A stretch of DNA of 23,253 nt from an uncultured Muribaculaceae bacterium (lineage in GTDB: Bacteria > Bacteroidota > Bacteroidia > Bacteroidales > Muribaculaceae): NCBI GenBank assembly GCA_910584495.1, contig CAJUAR010000043.1, forward strand, positions 1-23,253. Direction: 5' to 3'. The translations under genes and the position numbers were made by a program. Of this stretch, positions 15,701 to 22,483 are shown in pieces (position 1 is the first letter of the stretch; each line of letters starts with the position of its first letter). The notes under the pieces were generated by a model, which was given only the letters and a program-made list of their open reading frames with translations, searched no databases and was not told where the DNA came from.

Positions 15701-15835
15701 CTTTGTTTTGACGAAGTGCAGCAGGGCCTCGGATGTGTAGACAGCTGGGGAGCTCGTCCGCAGCCACAGTATATGGTTCCATACGCCGACCGGACATTCA
15801 CATTCACACTTCGCCCCGTTTTCAATCAGTATTGA
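12755..15835 (+). CDS. Secreted GH2 beta-galactosidase (LacZ family)
   Basis: A 1026-residue glycoside hydrolase family 2 enzyme with an N-terminal signal peptide (1-20, GIFLGTSA then QTF), so it acts in the periplasm or beyond. Domains in order: sugar-binding jelly roll (~60-237), Ig-like domain (~240-335), TIM barrel (~340-625), a further beta domain, and the LacZ C-terminal small-chain domain (~745-1024, with RPNFWRAPTDNDYG). The general acid/base is E462 in SLGNEGGYG and the nucleophile is E526 in IQCEYAHAMGNS; both equivalents of LacZ E461 and E537 are intact, as is the FKGVNRHELDPDGG loop. Length matches the family. It stands alone, with no SusC/SusD pair, hybrid two-component sensor or other glycosidase nearby. 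The promoter region carries a candidate operator, and a bidirectional terminator follows. Beta-galactosidase is the most likely activity, but GH2 specificity varies. Confidence 0.95.
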   Translation: MKQTLITLCLGMGIFLGTSAQTFKEWTDPNVNAVNRAPMRAVHFAYKNGEDTESLSAKKNSSNYLSLNGTWKFNWVNDASQRPTDFWRTDFNDKGWDNMSVPGVWELNGYGDPIYVNIGYAWRNQYENNPPQPPTQNNHVGTYRRTIEVPASWTGKDIFARFGSVTSNIYLWVNGKYVGYSEDSKLEAVFDITRYLKPGQKNLICFQVFRWCDGTYLEDQDFFRFSGVARDSYLYARDKKRIEDIRITTDLDNNFNDGILNIDLTTTASKPVELVLVDADGKEVARAKTKGSGRTTMRLSDINKWTAETPYLYTLTARMEGSDEVVPVNVGFRKVEIVGSQVLVNGKPVLFKGVNRHELDPDGGYVVSPERMLQDIKLMKELNVNGVRTCHYPDDELWYDLCDKYGLYVVSEANLESHGMGYKEKTLAKDPQYAKAHMERNQRHVQRNFNHPSIIFWSLGNEGGYGPNFEEAYRWVKAEDPSRPVQYERAETYGMTDVFCPMYYDYASMEQYGKAPSLDKPLIQCEYAHAMGNSMGGFDRYWEQIRKYPNLQGGFIWDFVDQAVRTKGKNGVEILAYGGDFNRFDASDGNFCVNGVVSPDRIPNPHAAEVAYYYQNVWPKLVDASTGRVSIYNENFFRDLSNLTLGWVLLNNGVPVREGNVQSINVEAGKTAEITVPYGAVSDHGEWTLNLSFSLKEAEGLLPAGFVVAREQFVLTPGRESQFAQAIAADRTAPDVVDNDHNFLIVKNDVFEIEFNRANGLMTRYDVRGTNFINDGGELRPNFWRAPTDNDYGANLQREFAAWRNPAMNLKKLEWRAADGKVIVDARYELPTVKSTLDMCYEIAADGTVKATESLTTTPGAQVAGMFRFGMEMPMPAAFDKIEYYGRGPGENYSDRKGSAFLGLYRQTVDEQFYSYIRPQETGTKSDIRFWRQLDSAGNGLEITAAKPFSASALDYTVESLDGGWSKPQTHSPEVAKAGFTNLCFDEVQQGLGCVDSWGARPQPQYMVPYADRTFTFTLRPVFNQY

Positions 15836-15855
15836 ACTGCGAAGACATAAAAAAT

Positions 15856-15887
15856 AAAGAGGCACCTCGGTCTGGGGTGCCTCTTTT
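15856..15887. terminator. Bidirectional intrinsic terminator between convergent genes
   Basis: Arms 15856-15868 and 15874-15886 pair over 13 positions (one U-G) with the loop GGTCT. A T run follows on the plus strand and ATAAAAAAT precedes it, giving a T tract on the minus strand too. It lies 20 bases after the beta-galactosidase stop and 9 bases after the nuclease stop. Confidence 0.85.
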
Positions 15888-15896
15888 GATGTCGAA

Positions 15897-17555
15897 TTAC
15901 AGGACTGATACTTTGATTGGACGCGGGTGCTGGTCGGTGACGATTATATATACACCTCGGCTCATCTCTATTTCCATATTTTGCTCTATTTTGTCGAGAG
16001 TGAGGATTTCGCGGCCCGACAGGTCGAAGATACGGCAACCGGTCTGGGGAGCAGAGCAGATGAAGCGTATCAGGCCGTCGAAGGTGCGGACAACGAGAGG
16101 CTCTTCCACATCTATTCCGCTGATGCCCGAGTGGTCGACAAAAACAATGTTAGACATTGGTGAGCGTACGCCCAAGCGCGAAGATTGCACAGAGTAGGCC
16201 TCGCGGTCGCTTTGGTCGAAGTCGGTGATTTCGAGGAATGTATTTTCCGACACCAATTCTTCGGTGTGTACATTGTTGCCGGAATAGCAGGTGCGTGTAA
16301 CAACAAAAAAATCAATCACTTCGTTGTCTGGAGCAGACCAGTTGGCCGTGTATCGGTCGGGCTGCACATCGCTTGGGTCGGTTGCAGTGCACGCAGACAG
16401 CACCGGTACCGGCAGGCACGAGCCGCGCAATGTGACGGCGCGCGAGCCGAAACCGCCTGAGAAGAGAATTTTGCTTGTGTGTTCGCCAAGCTCGCCGGGG
16501 GTGTATGTGACAGGCAGCCAGTAGCCGTTCTCGGTGCATACGAGCGAAGTGGGTATGGTGCTCTGGGCAGCCTTGAATTTGTCGGAGTCGCCGCTATAGA
16601 TTGTAACATCGAGCGAGCCGTCGAGGTTGGCGGCACGCACAAAGACTTGCGAGGTTACGCTTTGCCCCAGGGCCACTTCGCCAAAGTCGATACTCATGCC
16701 CTTGACGGGTGCAATGAGTTCGGGGTCGCCGACAGGTCCGGGGTCGACAGTGCCTGGAGTGAATTTCTCGCCCTTTTTAGCCCCCCAGAGGTAGTCGGCA
16801 AGCTCGGGCATGTCGATAAATGGATTGCGGTTGTTCTGTATGCTATAGACAGTGTTGTTGCGGTCCACTTCTTTTTGGCTCACCGGGTCGGCATGGTGCC
16901 AGCGCATCAGCAGGTCGGTGGACCATTGGTTAAGCGTGGGATAGGTGTTGTTGTTCACCATAAAGGTATATTTCCACGTCAGATCCTGGTAGCAGCACAC
17001 CATGTAGAAATAAGTGCGGGCAAAGTCGCCTTTATATTCATCGTCGGGCTCGAATACAAAGCGCGCGCCACCACCCTGGTTTGCCAAGGGAAGCCCCACG
17101 GCAGAGATGCCGTTGTCGAAATTCAAACTGCCGTTGCGGTCTACTTCGCCAAGAGGATAGTTGCTCTTGGCTGTGTTGGCCTTCATTTCAGATGGATAGA
17201 GGTGGTTGAGGTCGACATATGCGCCTACCGATGTAGAGCCTCCCCACCAGCTTTTGGGAAACGAATGTTCGCGGTTAAGACCGCTGAACGATGGGGCGTA
17301 GAAAGGTATGTCGGAGTACATATCCCACCATCGGTTGCTGTTGGGGTAGACATCTGTCCGCTCAAAATAGGACGGCAGTGCCTGATACGATGATATGCGT
17401 GTGAAATTATGAACAAGGTTGAAAACTGCTGTTTTAAGTTCTCCTTCGGCTTTGTTGTTGAGTGAGTTGTAGTATCCTGCCGGTGCTTGGGCCTTGACAC
17501 TCGGGCTCAACATCAACGCAACAAATGCAATTGTAGCAAGGTAGTTTTTTATCAT
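15897..17555 (-). CDS. Secreted endonuclease I family nuclease with T9SS type A-like sorting domain
   Basis: A 552-residue protein with a signal peptide (~1-22, ending SVKAQ). Residues ~25-265 form the endonuclease I domain, a beta-beta-alpha-metal non-specific nuclease of the EndA/Vvn type: NREHSFPKSWWGG (94-106, catalytic E96-H97), DLNHLYPSE (115-123, N117/H118), GDFARTYFYM (177-186) and NNRNPFIDMPELADYLWG (241-258). A Pro-rich linker leads to an Ig-like/ASH-type domain (~285-382, IDFGEVALGQSVTSQVFV), an FN3-like domain (~385-475), and a C-terminal T9SS-type sorting module (~485-552, CRIFDLSGREILTL, then MSRGVYIIVTD). It probably degrades extracellular DNA for nutrients or within biofilm. 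It follows the aquaporin gene on the same strand after a large hairpin; its own promoter was not found. Confidence 0.93.
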   Translation of the reverse strand: MIKNYLATIAFVALMLSPSVKAQAPAGYYNSLNNKAEGELKTAVFNLVHNFTRISSYQALPSYFERTDVYPNSNRWWDMYSDIPFYAPSFSGLNREHSFPKSWWGGSTSVGAYVDLNHLYPSEMKANTAKSNYPLGEVDRNGSLNFDNGISAVGLPLANQGGGARFVFEPDDEYKGDFARTYFYMVCCYQDLTWKYTFMVNNNTYPTLNQWSTDLLMRWHHADPVSQKEVDRNNTVYSIQNNRNPFIDMPELADYLWGAKKGEKFTPGTVDPGPVGDPELIAPVKGMSIDFGEVALGQSVTSQVFVRAANLDGSLDVTIYSGDSDKFKAAQSTIPTSLVCTENGYWLPVTYTPGELGEHTSKILFSGGFGSRAVTLRGSCLPVPVLSACTATDPSDVQPDRYTANWSAPDNEVIDFFVVTRTCYSGNNVHTEELVSENTFLEITDFDQSDREAYSVQSSRLGVRSPMSNIVFVDHSGISGIDVEEPLVVRTFDGLIRFICSAPQTGCRIFDLSGREILTLDKIEQNMEIEMSRGVYIIVTDQHPRPIKVSVL

Positions 17556-17590
17556 GGTATGGCCGTTTGTATGTGATGAATGTTTTTAGG

Positions 17591-17632
17591 CAACGCGGCA
17601 GCCAGTCCGCAAGGGATTGCCTGCCGGCGTTG
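17591..17632. other. Long imperfect hairpin between the aquaporin and nuclease genes
   Basis: CAACGC/GCGTTG outer arms continue into GGCAG/CTGCC with a bulge, then an inner stem around a GCAAG loop, covering 42 bases. There is no T tract on either strand after it. It could slow read-through, protect the 3' end of the aquaporin mRNA, or be a dispersed repeat unit. Confidence 0.5.
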
Positions 17633-17658
17633 GTTGTTATGAGCGGATGGGGTGTGGC

Positions 17659-18351
17659 TTATTCCACTGTTCGGCGCGAGGGATTCATGGCAGCCCAGCA
17701 TAGAACAGCAAGCACGGCACCAATAACGGGACCAACCACCATAATCCAGAAATCACCCCAAGCTTCGGGGCAGAACACTGCAGGACCGAACGAACGGGCG
17801 GGATTGACCGAACAGTTGTCCACCGGTATTCCGACAATGTTCACCAGTCCCAGAGCAAGACCGATTGCCAGACCGGCAAATTTGCCGAAGCCTTTGTTGG
17901 GGTCGGTCGCACCGAGAACAATCAGAACGAAGAAAAACGTGAGCAGACCTTCGGACATTAGCGCCATTCCGCTCGTGGCTCCCGGCTGGAGCACGTTGGT
18001 GGCAAGATATTTGTCGGGGGCCGTTATGCCGCCAAAATTAAATCCTGGGGCCATGTTCATGAACCAATAGAGAAGGCCGGCACCGACCGTTGCTCCGAGA
18101 AGCTGGAAAATAATATAGCCTATGCACTCTTTGCCGCTCATGCGACCTGCAAGATAGACGGCCAGCGACACTGCCGGGTTGACATGGCATCCCGAAATGT
18201 TGCCGAGACAATAGCAAAGGCAAACAAGAACAAGACCGAAGCAGAGACCAATGCCAAGGCCGCCAATCGACGGGCCTGCCAAAACGGCACTTCCACATGC
18301 AAGAAGGACCAGAAACATAGTCCCGATACCTTCGGCGAATAATTTCTTCAT
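17659..18351 (-). CDS. AqpZ-like aquaporin (MIP family)
   Basis: A 230-residue channel of six membrane helices with both half-helix motifs: HVNPAVS (NPA at 58-60) and SVNPARSFGPA (NPA at 183-185). The downstream Arg186 and the overall match to AqpZ (for example AIGLALGLVNIVGIPVDNCSVNPARS-like order around 163-187) favour a water channel over a glycerol facilitator. Aligned on the NPA motifs, the aromatic/Arg filter is Phe38, Asn171, Cys180 and Arg186; the His of AqpZ is replaced by Asn and its Thr by Cys. Length is normal for AqpZ. It starts 61 bases after the cinA stop on the same strand, with no clear promoter box between them. Water flux and osmotic adjustment are expected; another small solute is possible given the filter change. 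Confidence 0.93.
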   Translation of the reverse strand: MKKLFAEGIGTMFLVLLACGSAVLAGPSIGGLGIGLCFGLVLVCLCYCLGNISGCHVNPAVSLAVYLAGRMSGKECIGYIIFQLLGATVGAGLLYWFMNMAPGFNFGGITAPDKYLATNVLQPGATSGMALMSEGLLTFFFVLIVLGATDPNKGFGKFAGLAIGLALGLVNIVGIPVDNCSVNPARSFGPAVFCPEAWGDFWIMVVGPVIGAVLAVLCWAAMNPSRRTVE

Positions 18352-18412
18352 AATATGTTAAGTTTTGGTGTTGTTTATTTGTGAATAAAAACGTAGGAGA
18401 GTGAACGAATGT

Positions 18413-19636
18413 TCACAAAAGTCGCAAAAGCATGTCGAAGGCTGTGGCAGAAGCTCTGTCGATGACGGCCTGACGATCGCCGCCAAATTGCCAAAGGCGA
18501 ACATCGGTGCCTTGAGGTGTAGATGCTCCAATCCATACTGTGCCCACCGGTTTGCCAGGTACTGCGCCTCCGGGGCCGGCAATGCCCGATGTGGCCACGG
18601 CACACTGAGCCCGGCATGCAGCTTTGGCTCCGGAGAGCATTTTGAGCACCGTGGCCTCGCTCACTGCGCCTTCGGTGGCAAGTGTTTGCGAATCAACGCC
18701 TAATATATTTGTTTTAACCTCATTGGCATACGACACCACACCACCGTTGAACACATCGGAACTGCCAGGAACAAGAGTGAGCAGATGGGCGATGTTGCCT
18801 CCTGTGCAGCTTTCGGCAGTGGCAAGGGTGAGTTTGTTTTTTCTCAGCCGCTCGAGTACGATGGCGGCAGTAGGCACATCGCCCTGAGCCGACATGTATT
18901 CGCCCAAAGCTTCTACAAGTTTGCGGCACTGGTCTTCGAAAAGCTCAGTCGAAGCTCCCGGCGTGCCCTCAAGACGCAAAAGAATGCGCTTTGCCGATGG
19001 AAGATAGGCAAGCTTGAAGCCTTTCGGCATCGAATCCTCAAACCGCGAGAGACGTTCGGCAAGTGCCGATTCGATGATGCCTGTCACGGTAAACTCTTGC
19101 CGTGGTGTAAGCTCTTGACTTCCAAAATGCTCTGCAATAACTTTTGCCACAGACGGAAGCATGCCGCGTGTTTCGGCAGGTACTCCGGGCATGGCTACAA
19201 GCATGCGGCCTTGGCGTTCAAACACCATGATTGGTGCCGTTCCCACAAGGTTTTCGATGATTTTTGCCGATGAGGGCACCATAGCTTGCGAGGCTGTGAG
19301 CTCGTTCATTTTCAATTGCCGGCGTGCAAAGACGGCTTCCACATTTGCAGCCACCTCGGCATTGTGCACCAGCGAGCCTCCGAAAATGTCCATCATCACG
19401 CTCTTAGTAATATCGTCGCGTGTGGGTCCGAGTCCGCCGGTGGTAATCACCAGTTCGCTCTCGGCGAGCGATTCGTTGATGGCGGAGGCTATGTCGACAC
19501 CGTTGTCGCCAACGGTGCGTATGCGTTTGATGTTCCACCCCAATGGAGTGAAAGTGCGGGCTATGAGGCCCGAATTAGTGTCGGTGACGCGGCCCAGCAG
19601 GATTTCGTCGCCTATAATGATGATTGAAAGATTCAT
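18413..19636 (-). CDS. cinA: CinA, competence/damage-inducible protein with PncC amidohydrolase domain
   Basis: A 407-residue cytoplasmic protein of full family length. The N-terminal MoaB/MogA-like domain (~1-170) shows IIIIGDEILLGRVTDTNSG (5-23), TTGGLGPTRDD (65-75) and AMPGVPAE (148-155); in some CinA proteins this part has ADP-ribose pyrophosphatase activity. A linker region follows, then the C-terminal nicotinamide-mononucleotide deamidase domain (~255-407) with ATAESCTGG (272-280), GGVVSYANEVK (298-308) and TSGIAGPGGA (349-358). It probably salvages pyridine nucleotide by-products. The ATG overlaps the tsaD stop (ATGA, 19633-19636), so translation is coupled. A small GTGAAC/GTTCAC hairpin overlaps its stop codon (18401-18416), too weak to call as a terminator. 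Confidence 0.96.
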   Translation of the reverse strand: MNLSIIIIGDEILLGRVTDTNSGLIARTFTPLGWNIKRIRTVGDNGVDIASAINESLAESELVITTGGLGPTRDDITKSVMMDIFGGSLVHNAEVAANVEAVFARRQLKMNELTASQAMVPSSAKIIENLVGTAPIMVFERQGRMLVAMPGVPAETRGMLPSVAKVIAEHFGSQELTPRQEFTVTGIIESALAERLSRFEDSMPKGFKLAYLPSAKRILLRLEGTPGASTELFEDQCRKLVEALGEYMSAQGDVPTAAIVLERLRKNKLTLATAESCTGGNIAHLLTLVPGSSDVFNGGVVSYANEVKTNILGVDSQTLATEGAVSEATVLKMLSGAKAACRAQCAVATSGIAGPGGAVPGKPVGTVWIGASTPQGTDVRLWQFGGDRQAVIDRASATAFDMLLRLL

Positions 19637-20658
19637 ATTTCAACACGTGCGTAGGGCACGGCATCATAAGGGCAGAAAATGCCGTCGAGATATTTGAAAT
19701 ATCCGGCAACGGCCACCATGGCGGCATTGTCGGTGGTGAATTTGCGCTCGGGAATGAAAGCTTCCACGCCCATGCGGCGGCACAGTTCGGCCACGGCGGC
19801 ACGCACACCGCTGTTTGCCGACACACCGCCTCCTATAGCCACGGTTTTCACTCCTGTATGGCGTATGGCTTTTTCGAGCTTGTCGGTGAGTATGGCTATG
19901 ATTGTGGCTTGCAGAGAGGCAGCAAGATCGGCACGGTTTTTCTCGATAAAGTCGGGGTCGTTGCGAAGATTGTCGCGAAGGGTGTAGAGAAACGATGTCT
20001 TAAGGCCGCTGAAGCTGTAGTCGAAGCCCGGCAGGTGAGGCTTGGCAAACTTGAAACGTGCAGCATCGCCCTCGGCGGCAAGTCGGTCGATGTGTGGGCC
20101 GCCGGGGTAGGACAGCCCCATCACTTTGGCACATTTGTCGAAAGCCTCGCCGGCGGCATCGTCGATGGTGCGGCCCAGAATTTCCATGTCGTTATATCCT
20201 CGCACAAGGATAATCTGCGAGTTGCCGCCCGAAATGAGCAGACAGAGGTAAGGAAACTCAGGAACACGGTCGTCGGCTTCCTGACGGATGAACTGGGCAA
20301 GCACGTGGCCATGAAGATGGTTGACATCCACAAGTGGAATGCGCAGCCCCAGCGACATGCCTTTGGCAAAGCTGGCTCCCACAAGGAGCGAGCCTATAAG
20401 CCCCGGACCTCGGGTGAAAGCTATGGCCGACAGGTCGCTGCTGCTCACGCCTGCTCGCTTGAGAGCGGCATCGACAACCGGCACTATGTTCTGTTGATGT
20501 GCGCGTGAGGCCAGCTCGGGCACCACGCCGCCATATTCCTCGTGCACTTGTTGGCTGGCAATTACATTGCTGCGCAGCAAGCCGTCGATAACAACGGCTG
20601 CCGAAGTGTCGTCGCACGACGATTCAATTCCTAATATTACTGTTGGTTTAGAAGACAT
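19633..20658 (-). CDS. tsaD: tRNA N6-adenosine threonylcarbamoyltransferase
   Basis: A 341-residue cytoplasmic ASKHA-fold enzyme that, with TsaB and TsaE, transfers threonylcarbamoyl to A37 of ANN-decoding tRNAs. Seen motifs: LGIESSCDDTSAAVV (9-23), GGVVPELASRAH (43-54), FTRGPGLIGSLLVG (81-94), the metal-binding H114 and H118 in NHLHGH, GRTIDDAAGEAFDKCAKVMGL (around 162-182), FSGLKTS (216-222), GGGVSANSGVR and the closing D310 in TTDNAAM. The SGGNSQII segment replaces the more common SGGHTQ. It overlaps the upstream beta-barrel gene by 11 bases and cinA by 4, so the three genes are one translational unit. Essential in most bacteria. Confidence 0.97.
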   Translation of the reverse strand: MSSKPTVILGIESSCDDTSAAVVIDGLLRSNVIASQQVHEEYGGVVPELASRAHQQNIVPVVDAALKRAGVSSSDLSAIAFTRGPGLIGSLLVGASFAKGMSLGLRIPLVDVNHLHGHVLAQFIRQEADDRVPEFPYLCLLISGGNSQIILVRGYNDMEILGRTIDDAAGEAFDKCAKVMGLSYPGGPHIDRLAAEGDAARFKFAKPHLPGFDYSFSGLKTSFLYTLRDNLRNDPDFIEKNRADLAASLQATIIAILTDKLEKAIRHTGVKTVAIGGGVSANSGVRAAVAELCRRMGVEAFIPERKFTTDNAAMVAVAGYFKYLDGIFCPYDAVPYARVEI

Positions 20659-21187
20659 AGGCTATGAAAACGGAAAATTGTCCGTTGGGGTTATGCTTGA
20701 TGAGCGTATATTTGCACTCCAGCCCGAGTTTGAGTGTAGAGGTGCAATCAAATTCAATGCCGGCACCGGCATTGAGGCCAAGGCTGTTGGTGTGGTGTGT
20801 CACGTCTTTGTCGCAGCTTGTGTTTTCGTTTGAAAAATCCAATACTTCGGTTTCGTGGCGGTTCCACGAATTGAACGCCACACCCACAAGGGGATAGACG
20901 CTGAATCTGGGGGCGGTGGCAAAGGGAAAATGGACATCGGCATCGGCAATAAGTGCATCGCGGTCGCTGTTGCGCATCACAACGCCTATCTGAGGTGCCA
21001 GGCGGAGATGTTTGCCCAGTGTCTGCCTGAATACCAGACCCGCGAGGGCCGAGTTGTTGCGTGTCATATATCCGGCTTTGATGCCGAAACTGCTCTCGGC
21101 CCTTGCCGTTATTGCGCCTGTCGCCAGAGTAGCGACAAGCAGGAGGATGATGCCGCGCAAGCGGCGGCCTGTCATGCTTGTGTTCAT
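20648..21187 (-). CDS. Small outer-membrane beta-barrel protein
   Basis: A 179-residue protein with a Sec signal peptide (MTGRRLRGIILLLVATLATG, then ITARA). The mature part is made of alternating beta-strand segments with polar turns: FGIKAGYMTRN, AGLVFRQTLGKHLRLAPQIG, FSVYPLVGVAFNSW, LGLNAGAGIEF, LKLGLECKYTL and FSVFIAYVF. It ends in Phe, as outer-membrane barrels do. Length suits an eight-stranded barrel of the OmpA/OmpX-like porin-family type (PF13505-like). Ligand unknown. Its 3' end overlaps tsaD by 11 bases. A good -7 box lies about 28 bases upstream. ATG 21187 is used; Met5 is an alternative start. Confidence 0.8.
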   Translation of the reverse strand: MNTSMTGRRLRGIILLLVATLATGAITARAESSFGIKAGYMTRNNSALAGLVFRQTLGKHLRLAPQIGVVMRNSDRDALIADADVHFPFATAPRFSVYPLVGVAFNSWNRHETEVLDFSNENTSCDKDVTHHTNSLGLNAGAGIEFDCTSTLKLGLECKYTLIKHNPNGQFSVFIAYVF

Positions 21188-21215
21188 GCCGTTGTATGCC
21201 TTGGTTATAGTAGGA

Positions 21216-21223
21216 CAAAGTTA
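21216..21223 (-). promoter_or_regulatory. -7 box for the barrel-tsaD-cinA operon
   Basis: On the minus strand the sequence is TAACTTTG, the same box as before the beta-galactosidase. It would give a leader of about 20 nt. The nearest minus-strand TTTG (21255-21258) is 31 bases away, so the -33 element is poor. Confidence 0.5.
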
Positions 21224-21293
21224 GCGATTTTTTTTCTCTTTATCCTCTATTTGTCAAATTTTCCATCCCCCTTCGCGTTGTGTAGAGTCAATT

Positions 21294-22364
21294 TTAATTA
21301 TGTATAGTTCCGACAAGGCGTATAGGCAACACTGAATGACGAGGGTCGTTGGTAATGAGCATCACACGCACATTGACCATATTGCCACTTGTGGCATCAG
21401 TGGCGATGACCACATGGATTTCACCGGTTTTTCCTGGTTTTATTTCGAGGCTGTTCACCGTTGCCGACACTCCCGTGTCGGCCGAGTAAACACGCCGCAC
21501 CTTGAGCACGTTCTTGCCCACATTTTTGAGTTTGACTGTTTGAGACAGCTGCCTGCCCTGCTCCACGATGCCGAGGTCGACGTTTTGATTCACTTCAACT
21601 ACCGGTGCGTCTGCAATCTGCTCGTCGTCGAGGGCTGAAAAGTCTTCTTCTACCATGGCAACCATGGGTATGGAGTGAGGACCATCGCCAAAATCTACAG
21701 CCACACTGTCGCTTACCAGACCATATGCCGGCTGTTCGTCGGCACGGAAATAGAGCACCATGGCAAATTGCTCGCCGGGAGCAGGACGAGCCGGAGCAAT
21801 GTCAACATCTACATACGGAGGGACTGCCACAACATTAGGCCGCAGCGTATCGATTGAGCTATTATAGGCTTCGAGCTTGGCTATACGCATGCCATTTTTC
21901 TTCACCTGGCCGAACATCACCGCCGGTCGAGAAAGGCTTACATATTCTCCCAGCTTGACAGGGAAACGTTTGCCCACCGAAAGAGGAGCACCGACAACAG
22001 TGCCTTTTACTATCAAACGAGTTTTTTTTGCATCCGCATCAGTGGTTTCGATCTGCACATATTTGGAGAATGTACCGGGGCGTCCTTGCGGATTATATGT
22101 AACAGTGACAGATGCGGTGTCGCCCGGGGCTATTTCGCCATGTGTATATTCCGGCTTGGTACAGCCGCACGAGGCACGCGCCGCAAGGATACTCACCGGT
22201 TCACTTCCGATGTTGACAAATCTGAAGACAGTGCTCACCGGACCCATTTCCTCGCTAAAAGCACCGAAGTTGTGTGTGGTGGGACACGTCCATCTAATAG
22301 TTGCGGCGGCCACAAAAGTGCTTGCTGCGGCAGCACATATCAGAAGATTGCGTAAAACGTCCAT
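21294..22364 (-). CDS. DUF1573 protein with two Ig-like (ASH/HYDIN-type) domains
   Basis: A 356-residue secreted or periplasmic protein with an N-terminal signal or anchor (residues ~3-22). The first domain (~28-125) has the DUF1573 signature: NFGAFSE, then VFRFVNIGSEPVSI, then RASCGCTKPEY (63-73), then GDTASVTVTYNPQGRPGTFS and IETTD. A middle beta region (~130-240, VGKRFPVKLGEYVSLSR) and a second Ig-like domain (~260-356, VDLGIVEQGRQLSQTVKLKN) follow. DUF1573 proteins are very common in Bacteroidetes; their role is unknown. No terminator is evident before the next gene on the same strand (21187), so read-through into the barrel-tsaD operon is possible. No clear promoter box was found. Confidence 0.9.
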   Translation of the reverse strand: MDVLRNLLICAAAASTFVAAATIRWTCPTTHNFGAFSEEMGPVSTVFRFVNIGSEPVSILAARASCGCTKPEYTHGEIAPGDTASVTVTYNPQGRPGTFSKYVQIETTDADAKKTRLIVKGTVVGAPLSVGKRFPVKLGEYVSLSRPAVMFGQVKKNGMRIAKLEAYNSSIDTLRPNVVAVPPYVDVDIAPARPAPGEQFAMVLYFRADEQPAYGLVSDSVAVDFGDGPHSIPMVAMVEEDFSALDDEQIADAPVVEVNQNVDLGIVEQGRQLSQTVKLKNVGKNVLKVRRVYSADTGVSATVNSLEIKPGKTGEIHVVIATDATSGNMVNVRVMLITNDPRHSVLPIRLVGTIHN

Positions 22365-22426
22365 CGTTGTTCAAAGCATAAGGTTATTAGTAAGTTATCA
22401 ACGTATCTGAGGCGCATAAAGTTCGC

Positions 22427-22463
22427 AAAAGGCCGCAGGCCCTGATCAGGGCAGCGGCCTTTT
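22427..22463 (-). terminator. Intrinsic terminator between the outer-membrane protein and DUF1573 genes
   Basis: AAAAGGCCGC (22427-22436) and GCGGCCTTTT (22454-22463) form a perfect 10-base outer stem; inside it GCCCTGATCAGGGC adds a second palindromic stem. The arms give T residues on either strand. It follows the stop of the minus-strand gene ending at 22484 by about 20 bases. Confidence 0.8.
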
Positions 22464-22483
22464 GTTGTGCTTTTGGCGTTAAT

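Noticed and set aside
12354..15835. Polysaccharide utilisation locus around the beta-galactosidase
   Set aside because: No SusC/SusD-like pair, sensor or second glycosidase is present on either side within the window.
17591..17632. Intrinsic terminator after the aquaporin gene
   Set aside because: The hairpin is strong but has no T tract after it on either strand, so it is recorded only as a structured element.
19624..20508. Plus-strand open frame opposite tsaD
   Set aside because: TsaD on the minus strand is complete, with all motifs; the opposite frame has no recognisable feature.
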